Of a stretch of 64,000 nucleotides of DNA, positions 34,222 through 42,434 are shown piece after piece (the stretch's first letter is position 1; each line of letters starts with the position of its first letter). Location of the stretch: NCBI RefSeq assembly GCF_023707985.1, contig NZ_BRCF01000009.1:101441-165440 (forward strand), read 5' to 3'. A model generated the notes under the pieces. The model did not search any database and was not told the origin of the DNA. It saw nothing but the letters and a program-made list of their open reading frames with translations. This DNA is from Sporosarcina sp. NCCP-2716 (GTDB lineage: Bacteria > Bacillota > Bacilli > Bacillales_A > Planococcaceae). Position numbers and translations under genes: made by a program.

Positions 34222-35646
34222 TCAAAACCGGAAATACAGGAACGGATTGAACGAATCGTCGACCAGGTAGGCGGTCGCGAGCATCAGGATCACTACAAGA
34301 AAGACAGCCTGTACGGCGAGCTGCACAGATTCTTTCCGCAGCAGCCGACTATTCGCAGCCTGCTGTTTCCAAAAGCGCGCAGCAAGCGGCGTCGACAGCA
34401 GAGCGGCGGCTGCTAGCAGCAGACCGTTCGTGTACGCATCATACAGGAACGCGGAGTCCGCGAACGGCCGGCCGCCGAACCCGAGCATGATGCGCGCGAA
34501 CTGCCAGCCGTCGCGGATATCCTCGAAGACGAACAGCACCCAGCTGAACAGCACGGCGAGCAGCAGGTACAGGTGCTGCACGGCCCGCGGCAGCCTATCG
34601 AGGAACCGGAGCAGGCCGGCCCGCTCCGCTGCGATCAGCGCGCCGAAATACAATCCCCATAGGACGAAATTCCAGCTTGCCCCGTGCCATAAGCCCGTCA
34701 GCCCCCAGACGACGAACAGGTTGCGGTACAGCACCCATTTGCCGCGCCGGCTCCCGCCAAGCGGGATATAGACGTAATCGCGGAACCAGCCGCCGAGTGT
34801 CATATGCCAGCGCCGCCAGAATTCCGAAGCGCTCCTCGCGATATACGGATAGTTGAAGTTCCGCGGAAACTCGAAGCCGAACATTTTGCCGAGACCGACC
34901 GCCATGTCCGAATAGCCGCTGAAGTCGAAGTAGATCTGCAGGCCGAATGCCGTAATGCCGAGCCAGGCGGACAGCACGCTCAGTTCGTCGAAACCCTGGC
35001 TCTGGATGGACGACCACAGCTGTCCCGCCTGGTTCGCGATGAGCACTTTCTTGCCGAGCCCGATCGTGAAAATCCTGGCGCCCTCCGCGAACTGGCTGAC
35101 CGTCGTCTTGCGGTGCATGAGTTCCCGCTCGATCTCCTCGTAGCGGACGATCGGTCCGGCGATGAGCTGCGGGAACAGCGATACGTATAAGGCGAACGTG
35201 ACGATGTTCCGCTGCGGCCGGACCGTCCCCCGGTAGACGTCGATCGCGTACGACATCGTCTGGAACGTATAGAACGAAATACCGATCGGCAGCGGCAGAT
35301 CGAGCGGCTGGAAGCCGGTCCCCGCTGAACTGTTCACGATGCCGACCAGGAAGTCCGCATATTTGAAGAACGACAGCACTGCCAGATTGACGGTCAGCGA
35401 TGCGATCAGCCCCGTCTTCGCGAGTGCCGGCCGATGGTCACGGTACCGGCCGATGAACCGGCCGATCGCATAATCCGCCACTGCGGAGAAAATCATCAGC
35501 ACGATGTAGACCGGCTCCCCCCACGCATAGAAGAACAGGCTGACGGCAAGAAGCACCGCGTTCTTCAGCGGCCGCGGACTTATGTAATAGATGACCAGGA
35601 CAGCAGGCAGAAAGAAAAACAGGAATGTCAGACTGCTGAATACCAT
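34222..35646 (-). CDS. MBOAT-family membrane O-acyltransferase (AlgI/DltB-like)
   Basis: A 474-residue integral membrane protein with about 11 helices. The conserved catalytic histidine is in LTGLWHGASWNF, and the preceding FWRRWHMTLGGWFRDYVYIP is the family's re-entrant segment. AlgI-type proteins pass acetyl or other acyl groups from the cytoplasm to a partner that modifies a polysaccharide, teichoic acid or peptidoglycan. It is followed by the DHHW gene (26-bp gap) and preceded by a DUF4358 lipoprotein gene on the same strand. No dltA/dltC genes are present, so D-alanylation is unlikely. Confidence 0.9.
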   Translation of the reverse strand: MVFSSLTFLFFFLPAVLVIYYISPRPLKNAVLLAVSLFFYAWGEPVYIVLMIFSAVADYAIGRFIGRYRDHRPALAKTGLIASLTVNLAVLSFFKYADFLVGIVNSSAGTGFQPLDLPLPIGISFYTFQTMSYAIDVYRGTVRPQRNIVTFALYVSLFPQLIAGPIVRYEEIERELMHRKTTVSQFAEGARIFTIGLGKKVLIANQAGQLWSSIQSQGFDELSVLSAWLGITAFGLQIYFDFSGYSDMAVGLGKMFGFEFPRNFNYPYIARSASEFWRRWHMTLGGWFRDYVYIPLGGSRRGKWVLYRNLFVVWGLTGLWHGASWNFVLWGLYFGALIAAERAGLLRFLDRLPRAVQHLYLLLAVLFSWVLFVFEDIRDGWQFARIMLGFGGRPFADSAFLYDAYTNGLLLAAAALLSTPLAARFWKQQAANSRLLRKESVQLAVQAVFLVVILMLATAYLVDDSFNPFLYFRF

Positions 35647-35713
35647 GGGCTCCCCCCTTTACGCAAAAAAGCGCACCGCGAGGCACGCCTTCCGCCCATT
35701 GCTCATCCGGCTG

Positions 35714-36271
35714 TCAGTCCATTTGGTCATGGAAGACCTTCTCGATGCCCGCCGGATCGGTGTACGTCACGTACAGCAAGTATTTCCCCTTCGTGACGAT
35801 CTTGTTGGCTTTCACCTTGTCAAACTGCTCCGGCAAGTACTGTTCCCACGTCTGTGTCTGGGCAGCCAGTTCGTTTTCAAGTGATGCTTTCAAGTCAGCG
35901 ACGTCGTCTTTCGACTTCGCCTCCAGCAAAATGATCTCATCCGCATTCACGTTCATGAGAGCGGCGATCACCGTTCCGTTCGCAAGTTTCTCAGGATCCA
36001 GTTTCATCTTCTCCGTCCAGATGCCGGGAGCCGGATCGTCACCGGATGTGTCGGTCAAGTCGGCTTCCAAATAGAGCCGGCTCCAATCTTCGACACCATC
36101 CGCTTTATGATCTTCCGCCAGTTTCTCTTTTAGCGCCGTCAGGACATCCGCGAATTCCGGTTCCTTCGGCTCGGTGCCGGCTCCGCTGCCCTGTTCGTCT
36201 TTCGACGTCGTACCGCATGCCGTCAGCACCATCGCCAACAGCAGCACAGAAATCGTCAACAACTTTTTCAT
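35714..36271 (-). CDS. DUF4358 lipoprotein
   Basis: A 185-residue exported lipoprotein. The signal MKKLLTISVLLLAMVLTACG has a clear lipobox with Cys19, followed by a Ser/Gly/Glu-rich linker and a DUF4358 domain (about 45-185). DUF4358 genes are often found beside MBOAT-DHHW pairs, as here. It may help present the acylation machinery or its substrate on the outer surface, but no activity is known. The ATG at 36271 follows ATGGAGTGGTATTC. The 67-bp gap to the MBOAT gene holds no clear terminator, so co-transcription is likely. Confidence 0.85.
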   Translation of the reverse strand: MKKLLTISVLLLAMVLTACGTTSKDEQGSGAGTEPKEPEFADVLTALKEKLAEDHKADGVEDWSRLYLEADLTDTSGDDPAPGIWTEKMKLDPEKLANGTVIAALMNVNADEIILLEAKSKDDVADLKASLENELAAQTQTWEQYLPEQFDKVKANKIVTKGKYLLYVTYTDPAGIEKVFHDQMD

Positions 36272-36577
36272 GAATACCACTCCATTTTTTCAAGTTTTGC
36301 TTTCAAGGAAGTAGTCGGCTGAACGAAGGAAAAGTTTCACTTCGGCTCGCGCCGGAATTAATCCTGGAGGTCCATCAATCCGTTCCACCCCTCCCCGGAT
36401 GTTTTGGCCGTCCGGTAAGAGGGAATTTCCAAGCAAGCAAGGCTGCGGATACCTTTTCGTTCCGAACTTCATTATACTTATGGAAATGCTTATCGGTTTT
36501 ATTGTAACCCATTGTACTGAATGCGGGTGACTGTGTCATCGTTTGCACAGCAGCCGTTCATTAAAGGAGAATTGTCC
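36272..36577. other. Gene-free divergent region upstream of pgi
   Basis: This 306-bp gap separates the DUF4358 gene (minus) from pgi (plus). A TATACTT/AAGTATA box near 36473-36479 could serve as a -10 element for either direction, but I find no convincing -35 box, riboswitch or repeat. Confidence 0.45.
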
Positions 36578-37924
36578 ATGCCTATCACATTTGACGATAC
36601 GAATGCCCGTCCGTTCATCGGCCGAGGGGCGGTTGACGCTTTCACGGAGCCGGTGGCAGCTGCACATGCGCGCCTGCATGCCGTGCCCGACGACGAGCAG
36701 GTGCTCGGCTGGGTCGACTGGCCGAAAAACTATGACCGGCAGGAATTCGCACATATACAGACGGCTGCGGAACGGATCCGCAAGCAGTCGCATGCGCTCG
36801 TGGTCATCGGGATCGGCGGTTCGTATTTAGGTGCAAAAGCCGCAATCGAGGCGCTTGGCCATACGTTCCGCAACCAGGCGGACGGCGAGATGGAAATCTA
36901 CTTTGCCGGCCACAACACGAGCGCGCGTTATCTGATTGACCTGCTCGATGTGCTGCGCGGCAAGGAAGTGTCGGTCAATGTCATTTCGAAGTCCGGGACG
37001 ACGACGGAGCCCGCCCTCGCTTTCCGGATTCTGCGGGAATATATGGAGAACCGATACGGAGAAGAGGAAGCACGCAAGCGGATCTATGTGACGACGGACG
37101 CGGAGGAAGGGGCGTTATTGCAGCTGTCCGATGAAAAAGGATACGAGACGTTCGTGATCCCTGCGGACATCGGCGGCCGGTATTCCGTACTCACGCCGGT
37201 CGGACTGCTGCCGATGGCGGTGGCAGGACTCGACATCGAAGCGATGATGGCGGGTGCCCTGGCGGCTTGCGAGCGGTATGGAATCGGGAATCTTGCGGAG
37301 AATCCGTGCTATCAATATGCCGTCTGGCGCAATCTGCTGCATGCGGACGGCAAATCTATCGAACTGCTGGCCGTGTACGACCCGGCGCTTGAATACGTGG
37401 CAGAGTGGTGGAAGCAGCTGTTCGGCGAAAGTGAAGGGAAGGAAGGCAAAGGCCTGTTCCCGGCATCGGTCACGTTCACGACCGATCTGCACGCGATCGG
37501 CCAGTATATCCAGCAGGGGCCCGAGCTGTTCATCGAGACCGTCCTGCAAGTGACGAAGCCGTCCGTCGACTGGACGATCGGCGAGGACCCGGCTAACTTG
37601 GACGGGCTCAATTTCCTGTCAGGCCAGACGCTGAACGAAGTGAACGAACAGGCTTCCCGCGGCGCGACGCTTGCCCACGTGGACGGCGGCGTGCCGAACA
37701 TGCGGATCGAGATGGAAGAGTTGGATGAATTCAACTTCGGTGAGCTGATCTACTTCTTCGAGAAAGCGTGCGCCATGAGCGGCCTGCTGCTCGGCGTCAA
37801 CCCGTTCGACCAGCCCGGTGTGGAGGCGTACAAGCGCAACATGTTCGCGCTGCTCGGGAAAGAAGGGTTCGAGCGGGAGCGTGCCAATCTGCAGGCGCGC
37901 ATGCAGGCGGCGAACCTGGAGTGA
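36578..37924 (+). CDS. pgi: Glucose-6-phosphate isomerase
   Basis: The enzyme interconverts glucose-6-phosphate and fructose-6-phosphate in glycolysis and gluconeogenesis. The 448-residue protein is the short bacillar form. Conserved blocks include IGIGGSYLGAKAAIEALGH, VISKSGTTTEPALAFR, GGRYSVLTPVGLLP and the C-terminal GVEAYKRNMFALLGK with the catalytic lysine. The ATG at 36578 follows AAAGGAGAATTGTCC; an upstream in-frame codon at 36521 has no such site. It is monocistronic and ends at hairpin copy 5. It also connects to the scr locus, whose products are glucose-6-phosphate and fructose-6-phosphate. Confidence 0.97.
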   Translation: MPITFDDTNARPFIGRGAVDAFTEPVAAAHARLHAVPDDEQVLGWVDWPKNYDRQEFAHIQTAAERIRKQSHALVVIGIGGSYLGAKAAIEALGHTFRNQADGEMEIYFAGHNTSARYLIDLLDVLRGKEVSVNVISKSGTTTEPALAFRILREYMENRYGEEEARKRIYVTTDAEEGALLQLSDEKGYETFVIPADIGGRYSVLTPVGLLPMAVAGLDIEAMMAGALAACERYGIGNLAENPCYQYAVWRNLLHADGKSIELLAVYDPALEYVAEWWKQLFGESEGKEGKGLFPASVTFTTDLHAIGQYIQQGPELFIETVLQVTKPSVDWTIGEDPANLDGLNFLSGQTLNEVNEQASRGATLAHVDGGVPNMRIEMEELDEFNFGELIYFFEKACAMSGLLLGVNPFDQPGVEAYKRNMFALLGKEGFERERANLQARMQAANLE

Positions 37925-37948
37925 TTTTGATGGAAGGAAGTGATGGAA

Positions 37949-38023
37949 GGTACCTGTGCGCTACACAATTCAGACACTATTCGGAATAGTGTCGAAGTTG
38001 TGTGACGCACAGGTACCCTTTTT
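37949..38023 (+). terminator. Dispersed hairpin element, copy 5; terminator of pgi
   Basis: GGTACCTGTGCG and CGCACAGGTACC form the outer stem, and ACACAATTC...GACACTATTC / GAATAGTGTC...AGTTGTGT the inner one. The stem is followed by a run of T residues. The outer arms equal those of copies 1-4, but the inner arms are a different sequence. It lies 25 bp after the pgi stop codon and just before the 20-bp array. Confidence 0.88.
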
Positions 38024-38040
38024 TACGGTTTTGGGGTGGT

Positions 38041-38170
38041 TTATGAGCGGTTTTCGAGATTTATGAGCGATATTTCTATTTTATGAGCGGTTCCACAGAT
38101 TTATGAGCGGTTTTCCTGATTTATGAGCGTTTTTCCGTTTTTATGATCGTTTTCGCAGATTTATGAGCGC
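38041..38170. repeat. 20-bp tandem array, TTATGAGCG type (7 units)
   Basis: TTATGAGCG (one copy TTATGATCG) starts at 38041, 38061, 38081, 38101, 38121, 38141 and 38161, an exact 20-bp period. It is the reverse complement of the core of the array at 30101-30330. It fills the gap between the convergent pgi and yqhG genes. Confidence 0.94.
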
Positions 38171-38212
38171 TTCCCTATTAATCAGCGCTCCCCCACCCCG
38201 CAGCGGCAATCT

Positions 38213-39022
38213 TCACCCGCCGCTGCGGTTTTTCACGAGGCCGCTGTGCAGATAGAACAGTCCGCCGTTGATCACTTCCACTGAAACGGAGACGGCATAC
38301 TGCTCCTCGATCGCCTGCCGCTCCGATTCGTAGCTTTCGGGCACTTCTTCGTCGTCTGCGTAGAAATAATCGAGCACGCGGAGATCGCGGACCCGTCGCT
38401 GCGCGGCTTCGCCCATCCATGCGTGATCATCTTCGCGGATGACGCGGTCGAGAAGGTCTTCGAGCCGGCCGACCGCGTTGTTCGGATGGATGATGTACGG
38501 CAGATAATAGGTGTTCGCCGGGATTGCCGCTGTCAGGTCCAGCTCGCGCACGGTCGGCTGGAATCCGTCGATGACCGCTCCATTCATCAAGTTCATGCCG
38601 AGCGAATAGAGCGATTCCTTCGTCCGATCGCTCGCATAGGTCACTTTGCAGTTCATGCCGAGCCAGGGAGTCAGCGTCACTTGCGCGGTCTGCCCGGCCG
38701 CCGGTTTCTCGTACAGCTGCACGTATGCCCCCTGCTCCTTCGTCACATCGAACAGCTGGTGCAGCCGCGGCGATCCGAAATGGATCCGTTCGCCGGGCAT
38801 ATCGCCCGAAAACAGCTTCGGATCCGTGATCATCGTCAGCTCCGCGGGGCGCGGTTCCGCACCGATGCTCTCAATATAACTCCAATAATACGGCCGGTTC
38901 ATGAGCCGTTTGTCCATTGCCGCCGTAAGCTGGACGGTCAGCTGACCGCCCGCGTCGACCACCCGGCATTCATTTTCTTCAAAAAACTGTCGGATGTACT
39001 GATGGATCCGCTGCTCATTCAT
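38213..39022 (-). CDS. yqhG: YqhG-family conserved protein
   Basis: A 269-residue soluble protein matching the YqhG family of Bacilli (start MNEQRIHQYIRQFFEENECRV). No catalytic motif is evident. In B. subtilis yqhG is encoded immediately after the SNF2-type helicase gene yqhH, as here (12-bp gap), so the two probably act together on nucleic acid or nucleoprotein. The ATG at 39022 is preferred to that at 39028 because of spacing from GAAGGGGA. A role is not established. Confidence 0.85.
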   Translation of the reverse strand: MNEQRIHQYIRQFFEENECRVVDAGGQLTVQLTAAMDKRLMNRPYYWSYIESIGAEPRPAELTMITDPKLFSGDMPGERIHFGSPRLHQLFDVTKEQGAYVQLYEKPAAGQTAQVTLTPWLGMNCKVTYASDRTKESLYSLGMNLMNGAVIDGFQPTVRELDLTAAIPANTYYLPYIIHPNNAVGRLEDLLDRVIREDDHAWMGEAAQRRVRDLRVLDYFYADDEEVPESYESERQAIEEQYAVSVSVEVINGGLFYLHSGLVKNRSGG

Positions 39023-39034
39023 ATGCATTCCCCT

Positions 39035-40561
39035 TCACGAGATCGATCTCTTTGAGTCTGTCAAAATGTCATCGAGTTCCCCGACCACCTGCTCGAATAC
39101 GCCGAGTTTTTTCTCGAGCAGTTCGACCATCTGATCTTCCACCGTTTCCTGCACTGCCAAGTTGTAAATGTGAACATCCTCTGTCTGGCCGAGCCGGTGG
39201 ACGCGGCCGATGCGCTGTTCGAGTTTCATCGGATTCCAAGGCAAGTCGTAGTTGACGACATGGTGGCAAAACTGCAGGTTGAGCCCTTCACTGCCGGATT
39301 CCGTGGCAATCAGCACTTGCGCTTTCTGCTGGAAGAGCTGTTTCATCCACTCCCGTTTGTTTTTGTTGAACTTGCCGTTGAACAGCACGCTCGTAATCCC
39401 CTGCTGATGAAAATACGCCTGCAGGTAGACTTGGGTCGCCCGGTATTCCGTGAACACGATCACTTTGTCGCCCGCCTTCCGAATCAGCTCCGCTGTCATT
39501 TTCGCTTTGGCATGGATGCCCGATTGTGTCAATTTCAGCAAAAGCTGTTCCATCTCGTGACGAATGTCCGGATCCCCCGTTTCCTTCGCGATCTTCTCGA
39601 GCGTCATCACCGCGGCCAGCGGACTGCTGCACAGTTCGCGCTGCAGCGTCAGCCGTGTGAATGAATCCCCGACCGGCAAATTGGACACGTGATTGTATAC
39701 CTCCCGCTCGTCCGCTGAAAACACGGCCGGCAATATCCGGACATGGCGGTTGGTCCACGTGATTCCTGTGTCGTCCCGGCTGTTGCGCACCATCACCTGC
39801 TGGATAAGCTCCCTCAGAAACTCGTCTTCTTCAACGTGGTGTTTGCTTGCCGAAAATACGCGCTGGAATGTCTCCAAGTTCCCGAGATGCCCTGGTTTCA
39901 GCAGGGAAATCAGGTTGAACAGTTCGAACACATCGTTCTGGATCGGCGTTGCCGTCAGCAGCAGGCAGAACTTCTTCTTCATCTGCTGGACGAACTCGTA
40001 GTTTTTCGTCTTCGGGTTTTTCAGCTTGTGTGCCTCGTCGATGATGACTAGATCATATTCCTGCGCGCTGATCGCTTCCCTATGAGGGCTCCGTTTCGCC
40101 ATGTCGATGCTCGTGACGACGATCGGGCAGTGATCCAAGTTATATTTTTTATTGTACGCCATCGCGGGGATATGAAATTTCGTGTTCAGTTCCGCCAGCC
40201 ACTGGTTCGTCAGCGAAGCCGGCGCCAAAATGAGCGCCTTCTTCACCACCCCGCGGATCAGATATTCCTTCAGGATGAGGCCGGCTTCGATCGTCTTCCC
40301 GAGTCCCACTTCATCCGCGAGAATCGCCTTGCCGTTCATGCGCTCAATGACCGTCTCCGCCGCCTCCAGCTGGTGGGGGTAGGCGGTCAGATTGGGCAGA
40401 TGCCGCGGACATTGGAGACCGTGGAACTCGGGGATCAACTTCGCCTGTTCCGCCTCATAGCACAGCTGATAGAGCGTCCAGTTGTCCCACGGCCGGCGCT
40501 GCTCCAGCCGTTCGGCAAACCCTTCTTTCCATTCGGACGATCGCCGGATTTCGATTTCCAT
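39035..40561 (-). CDS. yqhH: SNF2/Rad54-type DNA/RNA helicase YqhH
   Basis: A 508-residue SF2 ATPase. It shows motif I DEVGLGKTIEAG, motif II DEAH, motif III LLLTATPIQND and motifs V-VI in ATESGSEGLNLQF and QRIGRVHRLGQ. It lacks accessory DNA-binding domains and is close in size to YqhH/HepA-like proteins. It likely translocates on duplex DNA or remodels protein-DNA complexes. AAAGGAGGG precedes the ATG at 40561. It is transcribed with yqhG. In B. subtilis the pair lies opposite the gcvT-gcvPA-gcvPB operon; those genes are not in this window. The next feature upstream is a repeat array. Confidence 0.92.
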   Translation of the reverse strand: MEIEIRRSSEWKEGFAERLEQRRPWDNWTLYQLCYEAEQAKLIPEFHGLQCPRHLPNLTAYPHQLEAAETVIERMNGKAILADEVGLGKTIEAGLILKEYLIRGVVKKALILAPASLTNQWLAELNTKFHIPAMAYNKKYNLDHCPIVVTSIDMAKRSPHREAISAQEYDLVIIDEAHKLKNPKTKNYEFVQQMKKKFCLLLTATPIQNDVFELFNLISLLKPGHLGNLETFQRVFSASKHHVEEDEFLRELIQQVMVRNSRDDTGITWTNRHVRILPAVFSADEREVYNHVSNLPVGDSFTRLTLQRELCSSPLAAVMTLEKIAKETGDPDIRHEMEQLLLKLTQSGIHAKAKMTAELIRKAGDKVIVFTEYRATQVYLQAYFHQQGITSVLFNGKFNKNKREWMKQLFQQKAQVLIATESGSEGLNLQFCHHVVNYDLPWNPMKLEQRIGRVHRLGQTEDVHIYNLAVQETVEDQMVELLEKKLGVFEQVVGELDDILTDSKRSIS

Positions 40562-40655
40562 CGCCGCATCCCTCCTTTGGCCTCATCCTGCCCATTTTCA
40601 CGGAAGATTAACACCCTGGTGCTTGCGTCTGGATGAGCGCAGTCTGAATGGGGGG

Positions 40656-40880
40656 AAACGCTCAAGCATCAGGTTGAAGCGATCAAGCACAGCGAGAAAC
40701 GATCAAGCAGCAGGCTGAAACGCTCAAGTACGGCGAGAAACGATCAAGCGTCAGGCTGAAACGCTCAAGTACGGCGAGAAACGATCAAGCGTCAGGCTGA
40801 AACGCTCAAGCAAGGCGAAAAACGATCGAGCATCAGGCTGAAACGCTCAAGCAACAGATTGAAACGCTCAAGCCACCAAT
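40656..40880. repeat. 20/21-bp alternating tandem array, ACGCTCAAG / ACGATCAAG type (11-12 units)
   Basis: TCAAG recurs at 40662, 40683, 40703, 40724, 40744, 40765, 40785, 40806, 40826, 40847 and 40868. Steps alternate 21 and 20 bp, so the true unit is a 41-bp dimer of an ACGCTCAAG half and an ACGATCAAG half with spacers such as CATCAGGCTGAA and CACGGCGAGAA. It lies between the yqhH start and the terminator of the next minus-strand gene. Confidence 0.94.
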
Positions 40881-40890
40881 TTCAACCAAC

Positions 40891-40922
40891 AAAAAAACGC
40901 ATCAGCCGGATAGCCGATGCGC
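40891..40922 (-). terminator. Rho-independent terminator of the 40949 gene
   Basis: On the minus strand GCGCATCGGCTATCCGGCTG folds with ATGCG and is followed by seven T residues, about 27 bp past the stop codon at 40949. Confidence 0.85.
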
Positions 40923-40948
40923 TCTCAACATTGAATTTCTTTTACGTC

Positions 40949-41320
40949 TTAATCCAGATCCTCGTCTTCCATTCCAAAGTCGTGCTCGCCCATATAAATG
41001 ATGCCGAGTGCATAATCGATATGGATCGGCCATTCATAGGGGACGGACAAACGCGCTGCGACACCGCGCCAAAAGTCACTGGACTCCTGCTCGAAGTCCT
41101 GGAAGTCTTTCAGCAGTTCCTTGTACGACGAGCCGTCGAACTGGATATTCATGTCTTGCAGTCTCATGAATGCAATATGGCGCACTTCAAGCGATGCCGC
41201 TTTGTCCATCTCTTCCTGCGTCGCCTCTTCCAAGATCACTCCGGGCGGCGGTGCGGAAGTGTAGACGTTATCCAAGCCTTCCTCCATTTCCAACTCGTTC
41301 TCATTGAAACCGTTTCGCAT
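40949..41320 (-). CDS. Conserved hypothetical acidic protein
   Basis: A 123-residue, strongly acidic soluble protein that I do not recognise. It begins MRNGFNENELEMEEGLDNVY and ends MGEHDFGMEDEDLD. It has no signal peptide or membrane helix. The ATG at 41320 sits at good distance from AAGGAGG, which fixes the start; the GTG at 41338 overlaps that site. It is monocistronic with its own terminator. It could be a small adaptor or an antirestriction-like acidic protein, but there is no direct evidence. Confidence 0.75.
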   Translation of the reverse strand: MRNGFNENELEMEEGLDNVYTSAPPPGVILEEATQEEMDKAASLEVRHIAFMRLQDMNIQFDGSSYKELLKDFQDFEQESSDFWRGVAARLSVPYEWPIHIDYALGIIYMGEHDFGMEDEDLD

Positions 41321-41388
41321 GCGTTCATCCTCCTTCACTATTTGCGCCAGTATACCCGTTCACATCCCGCTAAGCAACTTTCTGCCAA

Positions 41389-42213
41389 TCACTCCACCGG
41401 CCTCGCCTCTTTCACCCGCTTCAGACTCGCGACAATCAGGAAACTCACGATGACGAGCAGCAGCCACGAGCTGATTTTACCGATATGCACGAGACTCCAC
41501 GCATCCGCCTGGTCAGGATACTGCCAGGCACCGAAAAACGTCGCAATGTTTTCAGCGATCCAGATGAAGAAGCCGATCAGAGCAAACGACAGGACAATCG
41601 GCATCCGGTGGTGCACCCCGTTCACGCTGTATCGGACGGACGCTCGGCGGAACACGACGAGGACCGCCGCGAACAGCCACCAGCGGATGTCGATCCAGAA
41701 ATGATGGACGAAGAAGTTCAAATAAATGGATGAGGCCACGGTCACGACGAGCGCGAAAGGCGGCCAGTTCACCAGCCGGACATCGAGCCGCCGCCACGCC
41801 TGACACAAGTAGCTGGCGACGCTCGCGTACATGAAACCGCTGTAGAGCGGCACACCGAACACTTTCGAGTACCCCTCTTCCGGGTACGACCACGAGCCCA
41901 TATTGACTTTGAAGATTTCCAGCGCCAGCCCGATCAGGTGGAACAGCGTAATCACCTTCAGCTCGTCCCTCGTCTCCAGTCCCGAACGCACCATCCACAC
42001 TTGCATCCCTAAAAACAGCAGGAGAAGCCAGTCGTAGCGCGGCAGCAGCGGCAGCGGAACCCACTGCGTGAGCGCAAGGGAACCGAAAATGACGACCGGA
42101 AATACGCAGGACATCGCCTGCTGCCAGCCAAAGTTCAACAATTGTGTAACGGGTCGGTTGGCTTTGCGGAGAAGAAACGGGTTCCGGGGGGCCGTCAATT
42201 GCTTGTTACTCAT
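41389..42213 (-). CDS. yoaT: DUF817 membrane protein (YoaT)
   Basis: A 274-residue integral membrane protein with about eight helices and short loops; conserved blocks include FKVNMGSWSYPEEGYSKVFG, PLYSGFMYASVASY and WIAENIATFFGAWQYPDQ. It belongs to the DUF817 family. Function is unknown. Its start (ATG 42213, or 42219) overlaps the end of the HTH gene, and the order DUF2975-HTH-DUF817 equals the yoaS-yozG-yoaT cluster of B. subtilis. The conserved grouping suggests that the small HTH protein controls two partner membrane proteins. Confidence 0.88.
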   Translation of the reverse strand: MSNKQLTAPRNPFLLRKANRPVTQLLNFGWQQAMSCVFPVVIFGSLALTQWVPLPLLPRYDWLLLLFLGMQVWMVRSGLETRDELKVITLFHLIGLALEIFKVNMGSWSYPEEGYSKVFGVPLYSGFMYASVASYLCQAWRRLDVRLVNWPPFALVVTVASSIYLNFFVHHFWIDIRWWLFAAVLVVFRRASVRYSVNGVHHRMPIVLSFALIGFFIWIAENIATFFGAWQYPDQADAWSLVHIGKISSWLLLVIVSFLIVASLKRVKEARPVE

Positions 42214-42424
42214 TCTCATCGCCCTCCCGGTATTCCAGAATGTCTCCCGGCTGGCAGTCGAGCGCCTGGCAGATCCCTTCCAGCGTCGAGAACCGGATCG
42301 CTTTCGCTTTGCCGTTTTTCAGGATAGATAAATTCGCCATTGTGATGCCCACCTTCTCCGACAGCTCCGTCACACTCATCTTCCGTTTCGCGAGCATCAC
42401 ATCGATATTAATGATTATTGACAT
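42206..42424 (-). CDS. yozG: Small Cro/C1-type HTH regulator (YozG)
   Basis: A 72-residue protein that is almost all helix-turn-helix: MLAKRKMSVTELSEKVGITM followed by NLSILKNGKAKAIRFSTLEGICQALDCQPGDILEY in successive helices. It is the typical YozG-like regulator coupled to DUF2975 membrane proteins. The ATG at 42424 follows GAGGTGAATGCT. It lies 10 bp behind yoaS and overlaps yoaT. It probably represses the operon promoter at 42946-42974. Confidence 0.9.
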   Translation of the reverse strand: MSIIINIDVMLAKRKMSVTELSEKVGITMANLSILKNGKAKAIRFSTLEGICQALDCQPGDILEYREGDENE

Positions 42425-42434
42425 AGCATTCACC

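Noticed and set aside
34222..36271. dlt-type teichoic-acid D-alanylation operon
   Set aside because: The MBOAT protein resembles DltB/AlgI, but dltA, dltC and dltD are absent and a DHHW gene is present instead.
36272..36577. T-box or c-di-GMP riboswitch in the pgi leader
   Set aside because: Some stem-loops can be drawn, but neither the T-box sequence nor the c-di-GMP aptamer core is present.
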